This document shows positions 15,665 to 22,177 of a DNA stretch of 64,000 nt, in pieces. The DNA is from Amphiplicatus sp046296195 (GTDB taxonomy: Bacteria; Pseudomonadota; Alphaproteobacteria; Caulobacterales; Parvularculaceae). The notes under the pieces were generated by a model, which was not told the origin of the DNA, ran no database searches, and saw only the letters and a program-made list of their open reading frames with translations. Numbering within the stretch: the stretch's first letter is position 1; each line of letters begins with the position of its first letter. The stretch lies in assembly GCA_046296195.1 (NCBI GenBank), contig JBKBLR010000001.1:1-64000 (forward strand), read 5' to 3'. The position numbers were made by a program, and so were the translations under genes.

Positions 15665-17008
15665 TTATTCGATCCGGTTGACGCGCGGCGCGGCGGCGTG
15701 GCGCAGCATGAGGTCGGTGATCGCCCAGACGAGCGCGTCGAGCCTGTCAGGGCTCTTGGCGCCGGCGCCGGTGAAGGTCGCCATCTGGTCCTCGAGCGCG
15801 GGAAAGCAGCCCGCATGGCGCACGAGGCCGCGCTCATAGAGCGCCGCGACGGGTTCGGCGCGCAGGCGTTTGCCGCGGCTGGCGCGCACGTCGCGCACCG
15901 CGACGCTCGCGTCGACGCCAGCGATCACCGCGCGCGCCATGTCGCCGCCCTGGTTCGTCTCGACGAGGATGCGGTCGGCGGCGAAGTCGTGATAGGCGCC
16001 GACGGCGCGGCGGGCCCAGCCCTGCGGCGACAATCCGCGGGCGGAGCGGTCGGCGAGCACGAAGGCGGTTCGCGTCTCGGGTCCGTTCATGACGCCGGCG
16101 ACGATGATGCCGCACTCGTCCGCGCCCTCCCCGGCCGACGCCGGCGGATCGACTGCGACGACGACGCGGTCGAGGCTCTCAGACAAGCCCTGCGGCGCGA
16201 CGATGCGGGAGGCCTCGATCATCGCCCGCGTCCACAGGGCCCCCGCGACATCCTCGACGAGCTCGCCATGGAGTTCCTGGCGGCCGAGGGCGGCGCCTTC
16301 ATAGGCCGCTGCGATTTCGTCGAGGAATGCGCGGGAAAGATTGCGCGCGTTGTCGTAGGTCGTCGCGTGCGCGTTGAATGTTCGAGGCGCCTTCAAAAGG
16401 CGCTTCAAAAGCGCGGTCGGGCGCGGCGTCGTCGTCACGATCTGGCGCGGGCGCACGCCGAGGCGCAGCGCGAGCTGGAGATTGCTCCAGGTTTCCTCCG
16501 CGTGTTTCCATTTGCAGAGTTCGTCGGACCACGCGGCGTGGAACTGGTGGCCGCGCAGGCCGTCCGGATCCTCCGACGAGAACACATAGCCGAGCGAGCC
16601 GTTCGGCCAGACGAGGCGCCGGCGCGAGGCTTCGTAATGCGGGCGGTCGCGCTCATGGCCGAGCCGCGCCAGGCCGCTGTCGCCGTCGATCATGACTTCC
16701 CTCCCGTCGGCGTAGGTTTCCGAGACGAGGGCGATGCGCAGCGGGGCGCCGGCGCGCTGCACGATCCAGCGGATCCATTCCGCGCCGGCGCGCGTCTTGC
16801 CGGCGCCGCGCCCGCCGAGCAGCAGGAAGACGGTCCAGTCGCCGTCCTCGGGCGGCTTTTGATGACTGAGGGCGTGAAGGTCGTAGAACGCATGCTCAGG
16901 CGCCCCCGCCCGCGCCGTCGCCCGCGCCAGCCGCGCCGCTTCCCTGAGCAAGGCGCTCTGAAAGCTCGCGAGCGTATCGAGACAGGCGTCCTGCGAGCTC
17001 CTGCTCAT
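15665..17008 (-). CDS. GTA g2: terminase large subunit
   Basis: The ATP-driven DNA packaging motor with nuclease domain, 447 residues from the ATG at 17008 (MSRSSQDACL). Walker A is GGRGAGKT at about 65-72, and a Walker B-like acidic pair lies in FHAAWSDEL. The C-terminal RNase H-like nuclease holds acidic residues in VVAVDPPAS and in LVETNQGGD. The frame is open to 17161, but the extra residues are Arg/Ser-rich and antisense-like. Starts at 17050 (MPEAAP) or a TTG at 16951 are alternatives. All overlap the end of g1, so the exact start is unsettled. Confidence 0.94.
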   Translation of the reverse strand: MSRSSQDACLDTLASFQSALLREAARLARATARAGAPEHAFYDLHALSHQKPPEDGDWTVFLLLGGRGAGKTRAGAEWIRWIVQRAGAPLRIALVSETYADGREVMIDGDSGLARLGHERDRPHYEASRRRLVWPNGSLGYVFSSEDPDGLRGHQFHAAWSDELCKWKHAEETWSNLQLALRLGVRPRQIVTTTPRPTALLKRLLKAPRTFNAHATTYDNARNLSRAFLDEIAAAYEGAALGRQELHGELVEDVAGALWTRAMIEASRIVAPQGLSESLDRVVVAVDPPASAGEGADECGIIVAGVMNGPETRTAFVLADRSARGLSPQGWARRAVGAYHDFAADRILVETNQGGDMARAVIAGVDASVAVRDVRASRGKRLRAEPVAALYERGLVRHAGCFPALEDQMATFTGAGAKSPDRLDALVWAITDLMLRHAAAPRVNRIE

Positions 17009-17288
17009 GCCGTTCGATGTCAGTGTCGGTAAGGGCGCCGCTTCGGGCATTCTCAGTCGTTTCCTTGCGTTTGCGGACGGCGAGGGCGTCGATCTCGGAC
17101 GCGACGCGCACGAGCGAAAGCGCGGTGCGCGCCGCCCGGTCGAACGAGATCGTGTCTTCAACGTCTTCCGCGGCGATCGAGGTCAGGCGCCGGCGAGCGA
17201 GCGCGAGCGCGCCCGCGAAGATGTCGCTGACGATCTGCGCATCGATCGCCGGGCCTTGTTGCGCCGCTGTCGTCGTTCCGTGGCTCAC
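16896..17288 (-). CDS. GTA g1: terminase small subunit
   Basis: A 130-residue GTA TerS-like protein starting with GTG at 17288, with a CGGAG ribosome site about 8 bases upstream. The body is helical: IVSDIFAGALALARRRLTSI, then FDRAARTALSLVRVASEIDA, and the tail LAGRLSRYARELSERL. In RcGTA the small subunit lacks the sequence-specific cos/pac recognition of phages, which fits random host-DNA packaging. It is the first gene of the operon. Its C-terminal Gly/Ala tail overlaps the start of g2. Confidence 0.88.
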   Translation of the reverse strand: MSHGTTTAAQQGPAIDAQIVSDIFAGALALARRRLTSIAAEDVEDTISFDRAARTALSLVRVASEIDALAVRKRKETTENARSGALTDTDIERHEQELAGRLSRYARELSERLAQGSGAAGAGDGAGGGA

Positions 17289-17352
17289 GCCGCTTCTCCG
17301 CCGGTTGAAATCCGAACCTGGCGGGAAACTTACGGGCGTCCTGAGGGGGGTG

Positions 17353-17418
17353 GGATAAGGTGGGGGATAAGGTGGGGGATAACCTGGGGGATAAAGAGGG
17401 GGATAACCTGTTGGATAA
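17353..17418. repeat. 12-bp-period array of six GGATAA/TTATCC units in the GTA leader
   Basis: GGATAA occurs at 17353, 17365, 17377, 17389, 17401 and 17413, an exact 12-base period, with G-rich spacers (GGTGGG, CCTGGG, AGAGGG, CCTGTT). On the GTA-sense strand this is TTATCC repeated six times, just upstream of g1. It is non-coding in the GTA direction. On the plus strand it would encode a four-residue repeat (GDKV/GDNL). The period is not the helical 10.5 bp. Confidence 0.8.
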
Positions 17419-17439
17419 ATGGTCGGACGGCTTTTTTTC

Positions 17440-17468
17440 GTATAAGGATCAACGGCTTACATGGTTAA
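17440..17468 (-). promoter_or_regulatory. Weak candidate promoter upstream of the GTA operon
   Basis: On the minus strand, TTAACC (17463-17468) and TTATAC (17440-17445) are separated by 17 bases and loosely match -35 and -10 boxes. Transcription would begin near 17433, placing the 12-bp repeat array in the 5' leader of g1. Together with the repeat array, this sits in the 369-bp interval 17289-17657 that otherwise holds no convincing gene. Confidence 0.25.
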
Positions 17469-17657
17469 CGGAGAAAGAGCGTTTTCCCGTGATTTTCGCC
17501 CCCGAACCCGGCAACCCGGGCGCGAGCCGCCGCGATTTTTCCGCCCGCGGAGGGTGTATTTTCAGGATTTTTTGAGGTCGGTCGGCGCGAGACGGCGGAA
17601 GCGGGGCGAACGGCGCCTGTCGGCTGATCGTTTTATACGGAGTAATTTACAGGCGCG

Positions 17658-18365
17658 CTATTTTGCGCCGAGGAAGTTCACGATCCAGCGCGCGATCGTC
17701 TCACGGTCGGAGCGTTCCTTCAAGGACGCGAGCGCGGCCTCGGCCATCGCCTCGCCATAGCGGTTCTTCCGTATGCCAATCAAATCGGCGGCGTAGGCGT
17801 GGTCGAACTCCGGGTGCATCTGGAACGAGATCGCCGGCCCTTGCGCGTAAGAAAGGATCGCGTGAGGGCAGAAATCCGAGCCGGCGAGCGTCTTCGCGCC
17901 CGGCGGCGGCGCCGTCACCTGGTCCTGGTGCGAAACGGCGCAGGCGATCTTCGACGGCGCGGGCGCCATCCAGTCGGCGCCTCCCGCGACGTCATAACGG
18001 TGAACGCCGATGCCCCAGCCCTTGTCCGACCTTTCGACCTTGCCGCCGAAGGCCTGCGCCATCAGCTGGTGGCCGAAACAGACGCCGGCCTGCGGGCGGC
18101 CCGCCGCCGCACTCGCGCGCACGAGGTCTTCGAGCGGGGCGATCCACGGATGGTCCTCATAGACGCCGGCCGCCGAGCCCATGATGAGAAGCGCGTCGAA
18201 ATCAGCCGGGCGCGGCGCGGCGGCGCCGTCGAAGACGCGGTGCGTCGAGAAGGAGAAGTTCCCTCCAAGCGGCGCGATGAGCCGCTTCATCATCTCAGGA
18301 TAGGTCGGATGCCGGCCCTGAAGCGCCTCGGGCGGGGCCCCGGTTTCGATGATCGCGATGCGCAT
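17658..18365 (-). CDS. Class I glutamine amidotransferase (GMP synthase-like)
   Basis: A 235-residue GATase1 protein starting MRIAIIETGAPPEAL at 18365. The nucleophile elbow GVCFGHQLMAQAFGG carries the catalytic Cys, and a His/Glu pair near QMHPEFDH completes a triad. No synthase domain is attached, so it belongs to the stand-alone GuaA-like group, often acting in nitrogen or gamma-glutamyl metabolism. An upstream in-frame ATG at 18428 would add 21 Arg-rich residues and is unlikely. It is monocistronic, with the GTA leader downstream. Confidence 0.88.
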   Translation of the reverse strand: MRIAIIETGAPPEALQGRHPTYPEMMKRLIAPLGGNFSFSTHRVFDGAAAPRPADFDALLIMGSAAGVYEDHPWIAPLEDLVRASAAAGRPQAGVCFGHQLMAQAFGGKVERSDKGWGIGVHRYDVAGGADWMAPAPSKIACAVSHQDQVTAPPPGAKTLAGSDFCPHAILSYAQGPAISFQMHPEFDHAYAADLIGIRKNRYGEAMAEAALASLKERSDRETIARWIVNFLGAK

Positions 18366-18430
18366 GAACGCCCCGCTAGACCACCTTCGCCGAAATGCCA
18401 ATCGGCGAACGTGACCCGGAGGCTTCATTT

Positions 18431-18481
18431 GACGCGCGTTTCATCCGAGAACCGCTTCGCACTTTTCGGAACGCGCCCTAA
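18431..18481. repeat. Dispersed palindromic repeat, copy 1
   Basis: A roughly 50-bp element containing GCGCGTTTCATCCGA then GAACCGCTTCGC and ending in a partial inverted copy of its start (GGAACGCGCC). It recurs at 40583-40633 with a few substitutions. Both copies lie in intergenic DNA next to the stop of a minus-strand gene, so it may act as a transcript end or stabiliser. Confidence 0.65.
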
Positions 18482-18486
18482 AGGCC

Positions 18487-18759
18487 TTATTCCGCCGGCG
18501 CAAGATCGGGATGGGTCTTGTCGATGGTGCGGCGGATGACCGGCGGAAAGCGCTCGCGGTTCCGGCGCAGCGTCGCGTCGATATTCGGCCAGCGGCGGCG
18601 GATCGTGCGCACGAGACGCTGCACCGGCTTCACGTAAGGGGCGAGGAGCGCAAGGCCGATCGTCAGGAGGATGAGGCCGAAGGGAATCGGCGTCGGCGTC
18701 AGGATGAGCCCCGCCACGACGAGGATCGACCCCGTGACCTGATGGAAGATCGGCAGCAT
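18487..18759 (-). CDS. Small inner-membrane protein (PGPGW-like)
   Basis: A 90-residue protein starting MLPIFHQVTGSILVVAG. Two adjacent membrane segments (about 7-40: VTGSILVVAGLILTPTPI and FGLILLTIGLALLAPYV) form a helical hairpin, followed by a basic cytoplasmic tail (RLVRTIRRRWPNIDATLRR). The layout matches small PGPGW-type transmembrane proteins of unknown role. An upstream ATG at 18810 would add 17 polar residues. The dispersed repeat begins 6 bases beyond its stop. Confidence 0.7.
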   Translation of the reverse strand: MLPIFHQVTGSILVVAGLILTPTPIPFGLILLTIGLALLAPYVKPVQRLVRTIRRRWPNIDATLRRNRERFPPVIRRTIDKTHPDLAPAE

Positions 18760-19014
18760 GACGCGACCGGCGACTTTCTGCGCCCCGGGGGCGCCTTCCT
18801 GTTCCCGCATGCGACTCGAACGGGAACGCCGCTCAACGCCTGCCTCGGACCGGAGAGCTAGCCTTGACGGCCGGCGCCCGCAAGTGACGAAACCGCGAGA
18901 AAGCGCCGCGATTCGCCGAACCGAGGACGGGACGGCGGCGAGAGGAGCGCGCGCTTGACGCCCGCTGCGGCGCGCGCCGAATGTCGCACCGCGAAAAAGC
19001 CGGGGGGGAGCACG

Positions 19015-19740
19015 ATGACGGACGCAACATCGGAACCGGAAGCGGCGGCGCCGGCGGGCGGCGCCCCGCCCGTCTCACCGCCCGTCTCACCGGCGCGCTT
19101 GCGCCTGTCGACCCTCATCGCCCGCCGGCGCGGGCCGCTGCGCGCGCTCTTCATCACGCTTGCGACGCTTCTGTCGCTGTTCGGCACGGTCGGGCAGTTC
19201 TTTTTCGTCGGCGAGCCGGAAGACACCGCCAAGGCGCGCGCGCAGGAGATGCGCGACATCGAGACCCGCACCGAGACCTTGCGCAACGCCCAGCACGCCT
19301 ATTTCAACGCGCAGGTGCAGGGCAACATGCTGTTTGCGCTGAACCCCGCCGACCGCAGCGTCAACAAGGGGATTGTCGCGAACCTTTACCAGCTCGCCCT
19401 CACCGATCGCGGCTTTCCGTTCCGCTCGATCCTCGGCGAGCTGGCGATCGCCGGCGCGATCGACTTCAAGACCGTTAACGATCAGTATAATGAGCTTCGC
19501 GGCAAGGCGATGGACGGCCTCGACTATGAGAGCTTCACCGCGATCGGCGAGTTCGAGCGCGAGGCGATCGACGCCGCCTTCACGCTGCAAGGGAAATTGC
19601 AGGAGCGCTATTTCGCGTCGGCCGCCGAAAAGGATGCGGCGGAAGCGGCCGCGAAGCGCCGGCGCCTCGTCCTTCTCGGCGCAGCGAGCCTTGCGACCTG
19701 CCTCTTCCTGATCGCGAATTTGCTTGGGATGAAGGATTAA
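19015..19740 (+). CDS. Hypothetical membrane protein with two transmembrane segments
   Basis: A 241-residue protein starting MTDATSEPEAAAPAG, with a GGGGGGAG ribosome site just upstream. After a Pro/Ala-rich N-terminal region there is a membrane helix (ALFITLATLLSLFGTVGQFFF, about 46-66). A long helical domain follows, with an acidic RAQEMRDIETRTETLRNAQH stretch. A second C-terminal membrane helix (LVLLGAASLATCLFLIANLL) is near the end. It looks like a membrane-anchored periplasmic sensor-like domain, but no signalling output domain is present. Function unknown. The earlier ATG at 18955 lacks a good ribosome site. Confidence 0.75.
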   Translation: MTDATSEPEAAAPAGGAPPVSPPVSPARLRLSTLIARRRGPLRALFITLATLLSLFGTVGQFFFVGEPEDTAKARAQEMRDIETRTETLRNAQHAYFNAQVQGNMLFALNPADRSVNKGIVANLYQLALTDRGFPFRSILGELAIAGAIDFKTVNDQYNELRGKAMDGLDYESFTAIGEFEREAIDAAFTLQGKLQERYFASAAEKDAAEAAAKRRRLVLLGAASLATCLFLIANLLGMKD

Positions 19741-19760
19741 GCCCGCGCCGCTTCTCTCCG

Positions 19761-19776
19761 CTCCCGACGGGAGAGG
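19761..19776 (+). terminator. Short hairpin after the membrane protein gene
   Basis: CTCCCG and CGGGAG, with flanking CTCTC/GAGAG, can fold 20 bases beyond the stop codon at 19740. No U tract follows. It is related in composition to the palindrome at 11968-11993. Confidence 0.25.
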
Positions 19777-19843
19777 CCGGCGCAAGGCGCCCAGCGAGGG
19801 CATGCCGCATCGACTTCGCCGCGGCGCCGGCTAAAACCCGCCC

Positions 19844-21376
19844 ATGAGCTACAAATCCCTTCGCGATTTCATCGCGCGCCTTGAAGCCGCCGGCGAGCTC
19901 GTCCGCGTGTCGCACCCCGTCTCGACCGTTCTTGAGATGACGGAGATCCAGACGCGGCTCCTCGCCGAAAAGGGCCCGGCGGTGATCTTCGAAAAGCCCG
20001 TCATGCCGGACGGGCGGATCTCCTCCATTCCGGTGCTCATCAATCTTTTCGGCACGGTGAAGCGCGTCGCCATGGGCGTGACGCTCGGCGGGGAAGAGCG
20101 CACCAGCGCCGAAGCCTTGCGCGAGGTCGGCAGGACGCTCGCCTTCCTGCGCCAGCCCGAGCCGCCGGCGGGGCTGAAGGATGCGCTCGGCCTCATCCCC
20201 TTTGCGCAGACCGTGATGGCGATGCGGCCCGGAACGCGCAGCTTTGGCGCCGCGCCCTGCCAGGAAATCGTGCTGACGGGCGCCGACATCGACCTTGGCA
20301 TGCTGCCCGTCCAGACCTGCTGGCCGGGCGAGCCCGCGCCCCTCATCACCTGGCCGCTCGTCGTCACCAAAGGCCCGACGGACAGCCGTGAGGACGGTTT
20401 CAATCTCGGCATCTACCGCATGCAGGTGATCGGCCGCGACAGAACCATCATGCGCTGGCTCGCCCATCGCGGCGGCGCGCAACACCACCGGCGCTGGAAG
20501 GGCGAGAAGCGCGAGCCCCTGCCCGCGGCCGCCGTCCTCGGCGCCGACCCCGGCGTCATTCTCGCCGCGGTGACGCCGGTTCCCGACACTCTGTCGGAAT
20601 ATCACTTCGCCGGATTGCTGCGGGGGAAGAAGGCGGAATTGGTCACCTGCAAGACCGTGCCGCTGAAAGTGCCGGCCGAGGCCGAGATCGTGCTCGAGGG
20701 CCATGTCAGCCTCGACGACTATGCCGACGAGGGCCCCTATGGCGATCACACCGGCTATTACAATTCGGTCGAGAAGTTCCCGGTCTTCACCGTCTCGGCG
20801 ATCACCATGCGCCGCGATCCCGTTTATCTCTCGACTTTCACGGGCCGCCCGCCCGACGAGCCCTCGGTGCTCGGCGAGGCGCTCAACGAGGTGTTCATCC
20901 CCCTTCTCCAGCAGCAATTCCCGGAAATCGTCGATTTCTGGCTGCCGCCCGAGGGGTGCAGCTACCGCATCGCGGTCATCAGCATGCGGAAGGCCTATCC
21001 CGGCCACGCCAAGCGCGTGATGATGGGGGCGTGGAGCTATCTCCGCCAGTTCATGTATACGAAATGGGTGATCGTCGTCGATGACGACGTCAACGCACGC
21101 GACTGGAAGGACGTGATGTGGGCGATCTCGACCCGCATGGACCCGGCGCGCGACATCACGGTGATCGAATCGACGCCGATCGACTATCTCGACTTCGCGA
21201 GCCCCGAATCGGGCCTCGGCTCCAAGATCGGGCTCGATGCGACGAACAAGGTTCCCCCCGAAACGCATCGCGAATGGGGGACCAAGATCCGCATGAGCGA
21301 TGAGGTCATCGACCGCGTCGACGCGCTGTGGAAGGACCTCGGCCTGCCTGGGACGGGCAAGAGCATCTGGCGTTGA
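19844..21376 (+). CDS. UbiD family decarboxylase
   Basis: A 510-residue prenylated-FMN-dependent decarboxylase. The N-terminus MSYKSLRDFIARLEAAGELV, the internal CWPGEPAPLITWPLVVT and the EGHVSLDDYADEGPYGDHTG signature are diagnostic of the family. It could be the ubiquinone-pathway 3-polyprenyl-4-hydroxybenzoate decarboxylase or a catabolic paralogue; sequence alone does not decide. No ubiX-type prenyltransferase is in the window. It is transcribed alone and followed after 21 bases by the operator of a toxin-antitoxin pair. Confidence 0.93.
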   Translation: MSYKSLRDFIARLEAAGELVRVSHPVSTVLEMTEIQTRLLAEKGPAVIFEKPVMPDGRISSIPVLINLFGTVKRVAMGVTLGGEERTSAEALREVGRTLAFLRQPEPPAGLKDALGLIPFAQTVMAMRPGTRSFGAAPCQEIVLTGADIDLGMLPVQTCWPGEPAPLITWPLVVTKGPTDSREDGFNLGIYRMQVIGRDRTIMRWLAHRGGAQHHRRWKGEKREPLPAAAVLGADPGVILAAVTPVPDTLSEYHFAGLLRGKKAELVTCKTVPLKVPAEAEIVLEGHVSLDDYADEGPYGDHTGYYNSVEKFPVFTVSAITMRRDPVYLSTFTGRPPDEPSVLGEALNEVFIPLLQQQFPEIVDFWLPPEGCSYRIAVISMRKAYPGHAKRVMMGAWSYLRQFMYTKWVIVVDDDVNARDWKDVMWAISTRMDPARDITVIESTPIDYLDFASPESGLGSKIGLDATNKVPPETHREWGTKIRMSDEVIDRVDALWKDLGLPGTGKSIWR

Positions 21377-21391
21377 CGTCCGAGCCGAAAC

Positions 21392-21426
21392 ACGTCATTG
21401 ACTTATCCGTCATTGACGTATATATT
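21392..21426 (+). promoter_or_regulatory. Palindromic operator overlapping a strong promoter of the RelE/HTH module
   Basis: ACGTCATTGAC (21392-21402) and GTCATTGACGT (21409-21419) form an inverted repeat with one mismatch pair and a 6-base spacer. TTGACT (21398-21403) and TATATT (21421-21426) are spaced by 17 bases, an excellent sigma-70 promoter. The palindrome covers the -35 box, as expected for autorepression. Predicted transcription starts near 21433. Confidence 0.7.
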
Positions 21427-21745
21427 CGCTCATGAAAGCCAAGGCGCGGCTGCTCTCGGCTTTTCCGAGGCCGAGCGCGCGGCGCTGATCGACCGGCTTG
21501 CCGAGGACCCTGAGTCCGGGGTCCCGCTTGGCGGCGGGCTTTGGAAGGTGCGTGTCGCACGCCAAGGCAAGAGCGGCGGCTACAGAACGCTGCACTTCTA
21601 TCGACGGGACGACATGCCGCTGTTCCTGCTTTCAGTTTTCGCCAAAAACGAAAAGGCGAATATTTCGGCTGCGGAGAAGCGTTTGTTGATCTCGATCTGC
21701 GACGAGATCGCGGCGCGCTATGGGAGCAAGAGGAGCAAGACATGA
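21398..21745 (+). CDS. RelE/HigB-like toxin, start uncertain
   Basis: A RelE/ParE-superfamily toxin, a predicted ribosome-dependent or free mRNA interferase. The conserved core is clear: ALGFSEAERAALIDRLAEDP, then KVRVARQGKSGGYRTLHFYR and LFLLSVFAKNEKANISAAEK. The only in-frame start codons are TTG at 21398 or 21413, both inside the promoter and operator and upstream of the predicted transcript start. An ATG at 21432 fits the transcript but is in another frame. So either a different promoter is used or the 5' end carries a frameshift. It overlaps the antitoxin by 4 bases. Confidence 0.72.
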   Translation: MTYPSLTYIFAHESQGAAALGFSEAERAALIDRLAEDPESGVPLGGGLWKVRVARQGKSGGYRTLHFYRRDDMPLFLLSVFAKNEKANISAAEKRLLISICDEIAARYGSKRSKT

Positions 21746-22101
21746 CCAAGACGAAGCGGAAAGCGAAGAAGGCCGTGCGCGGCGCGCACGCCAAACAGGC
21801 TGCGGCCCGGCCTTCGGCGTTCGACAGCATTCGCCGCGGATTGGTGGAGGCGCGCAAGCACGCCTCGGGGCGCGACGTGGGCGCATATGTGCGCAAAGTC
21901 CGCATCGAGGCGCCGGACGTCGCCGATATCCGCGCCCAAACGGGCCTGACGCAAAAAGAGTTCGCCCGCAGCATCGGCGTCGCCCTCGGCACCTTGCAGG
22001 GCTGGGAACAGGGACGGCGCCGTCCGGAAGGCGCGGCCCGCGTTCTTCTGGCGCTGATCAGCAAGCGGCCGAGCCTGGTGATCGACGAACTCGCCGCCTG
22101 A
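21742..22101 (+). CDS. HTH (XRE) antitoxin of the RelE-like module
   Basis: A 119-residue antitoxin of the HigA/NadS type. The first 25 residues are Lys/Arg-rich (MTKTKRKAKKAVRGAH), and a helical toxin-binding region (SAFDSIRRGLVEARKHA) follows. The XRE helix-turn-helix sits at about 55-110 (IRAQTGLTQKEFARSIGVAL then GTLQGWEQGRRRPEG). Toxin-first gene order and the 4-base ATGA overlap are usual for this class. It probably binds the palindrome at 21392-21419. Confidence 0.85.
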   Translation: MTKTKRKAKKAVRGAHAKQAAARPSAFDSIRRGLVEARKHASGRDVGAYVRKVRIEAPDVADIRAQTGLTQKEFARSIGVALGTLQGWEQGRRRPEGAARVLLALISKRPSLVIDELAA

Positions 22102-22177
22102 CGCCTGCCGGCTGCGCGCGCCTGTTTTCAGCGTGCGGTCACCGCCTTATCGTCGCCGCAAAGGAGCCGGAAGCGCG

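Noticed and set aside
17009..17161. Extended N-terminus of the terminase large subunit
   Set aside because: The extra residues are Arg/Ser-rich, overlap almost half of g1 and lie before the region resembling TerL.
3416..17288. Complete prophage
   Set aside because: There is no integrase, repressor, replication, holin or attachment site, and the gene order is that of a gene transfer agent.
17353..17418. CRISPR array or replication origin
   Set aside because: The unit is only 12 bp with no spacers, and TTATCC is followed by CCC or AAC rather than the ACA of a DnaA box. No dnaA, gyrB or cas gene is near.
19580..21268. A 562-codon minus-strand frame opposite ubiD
   Set aside because: Same reason: composition-driven antisense frame with no start signal or family resemblance.
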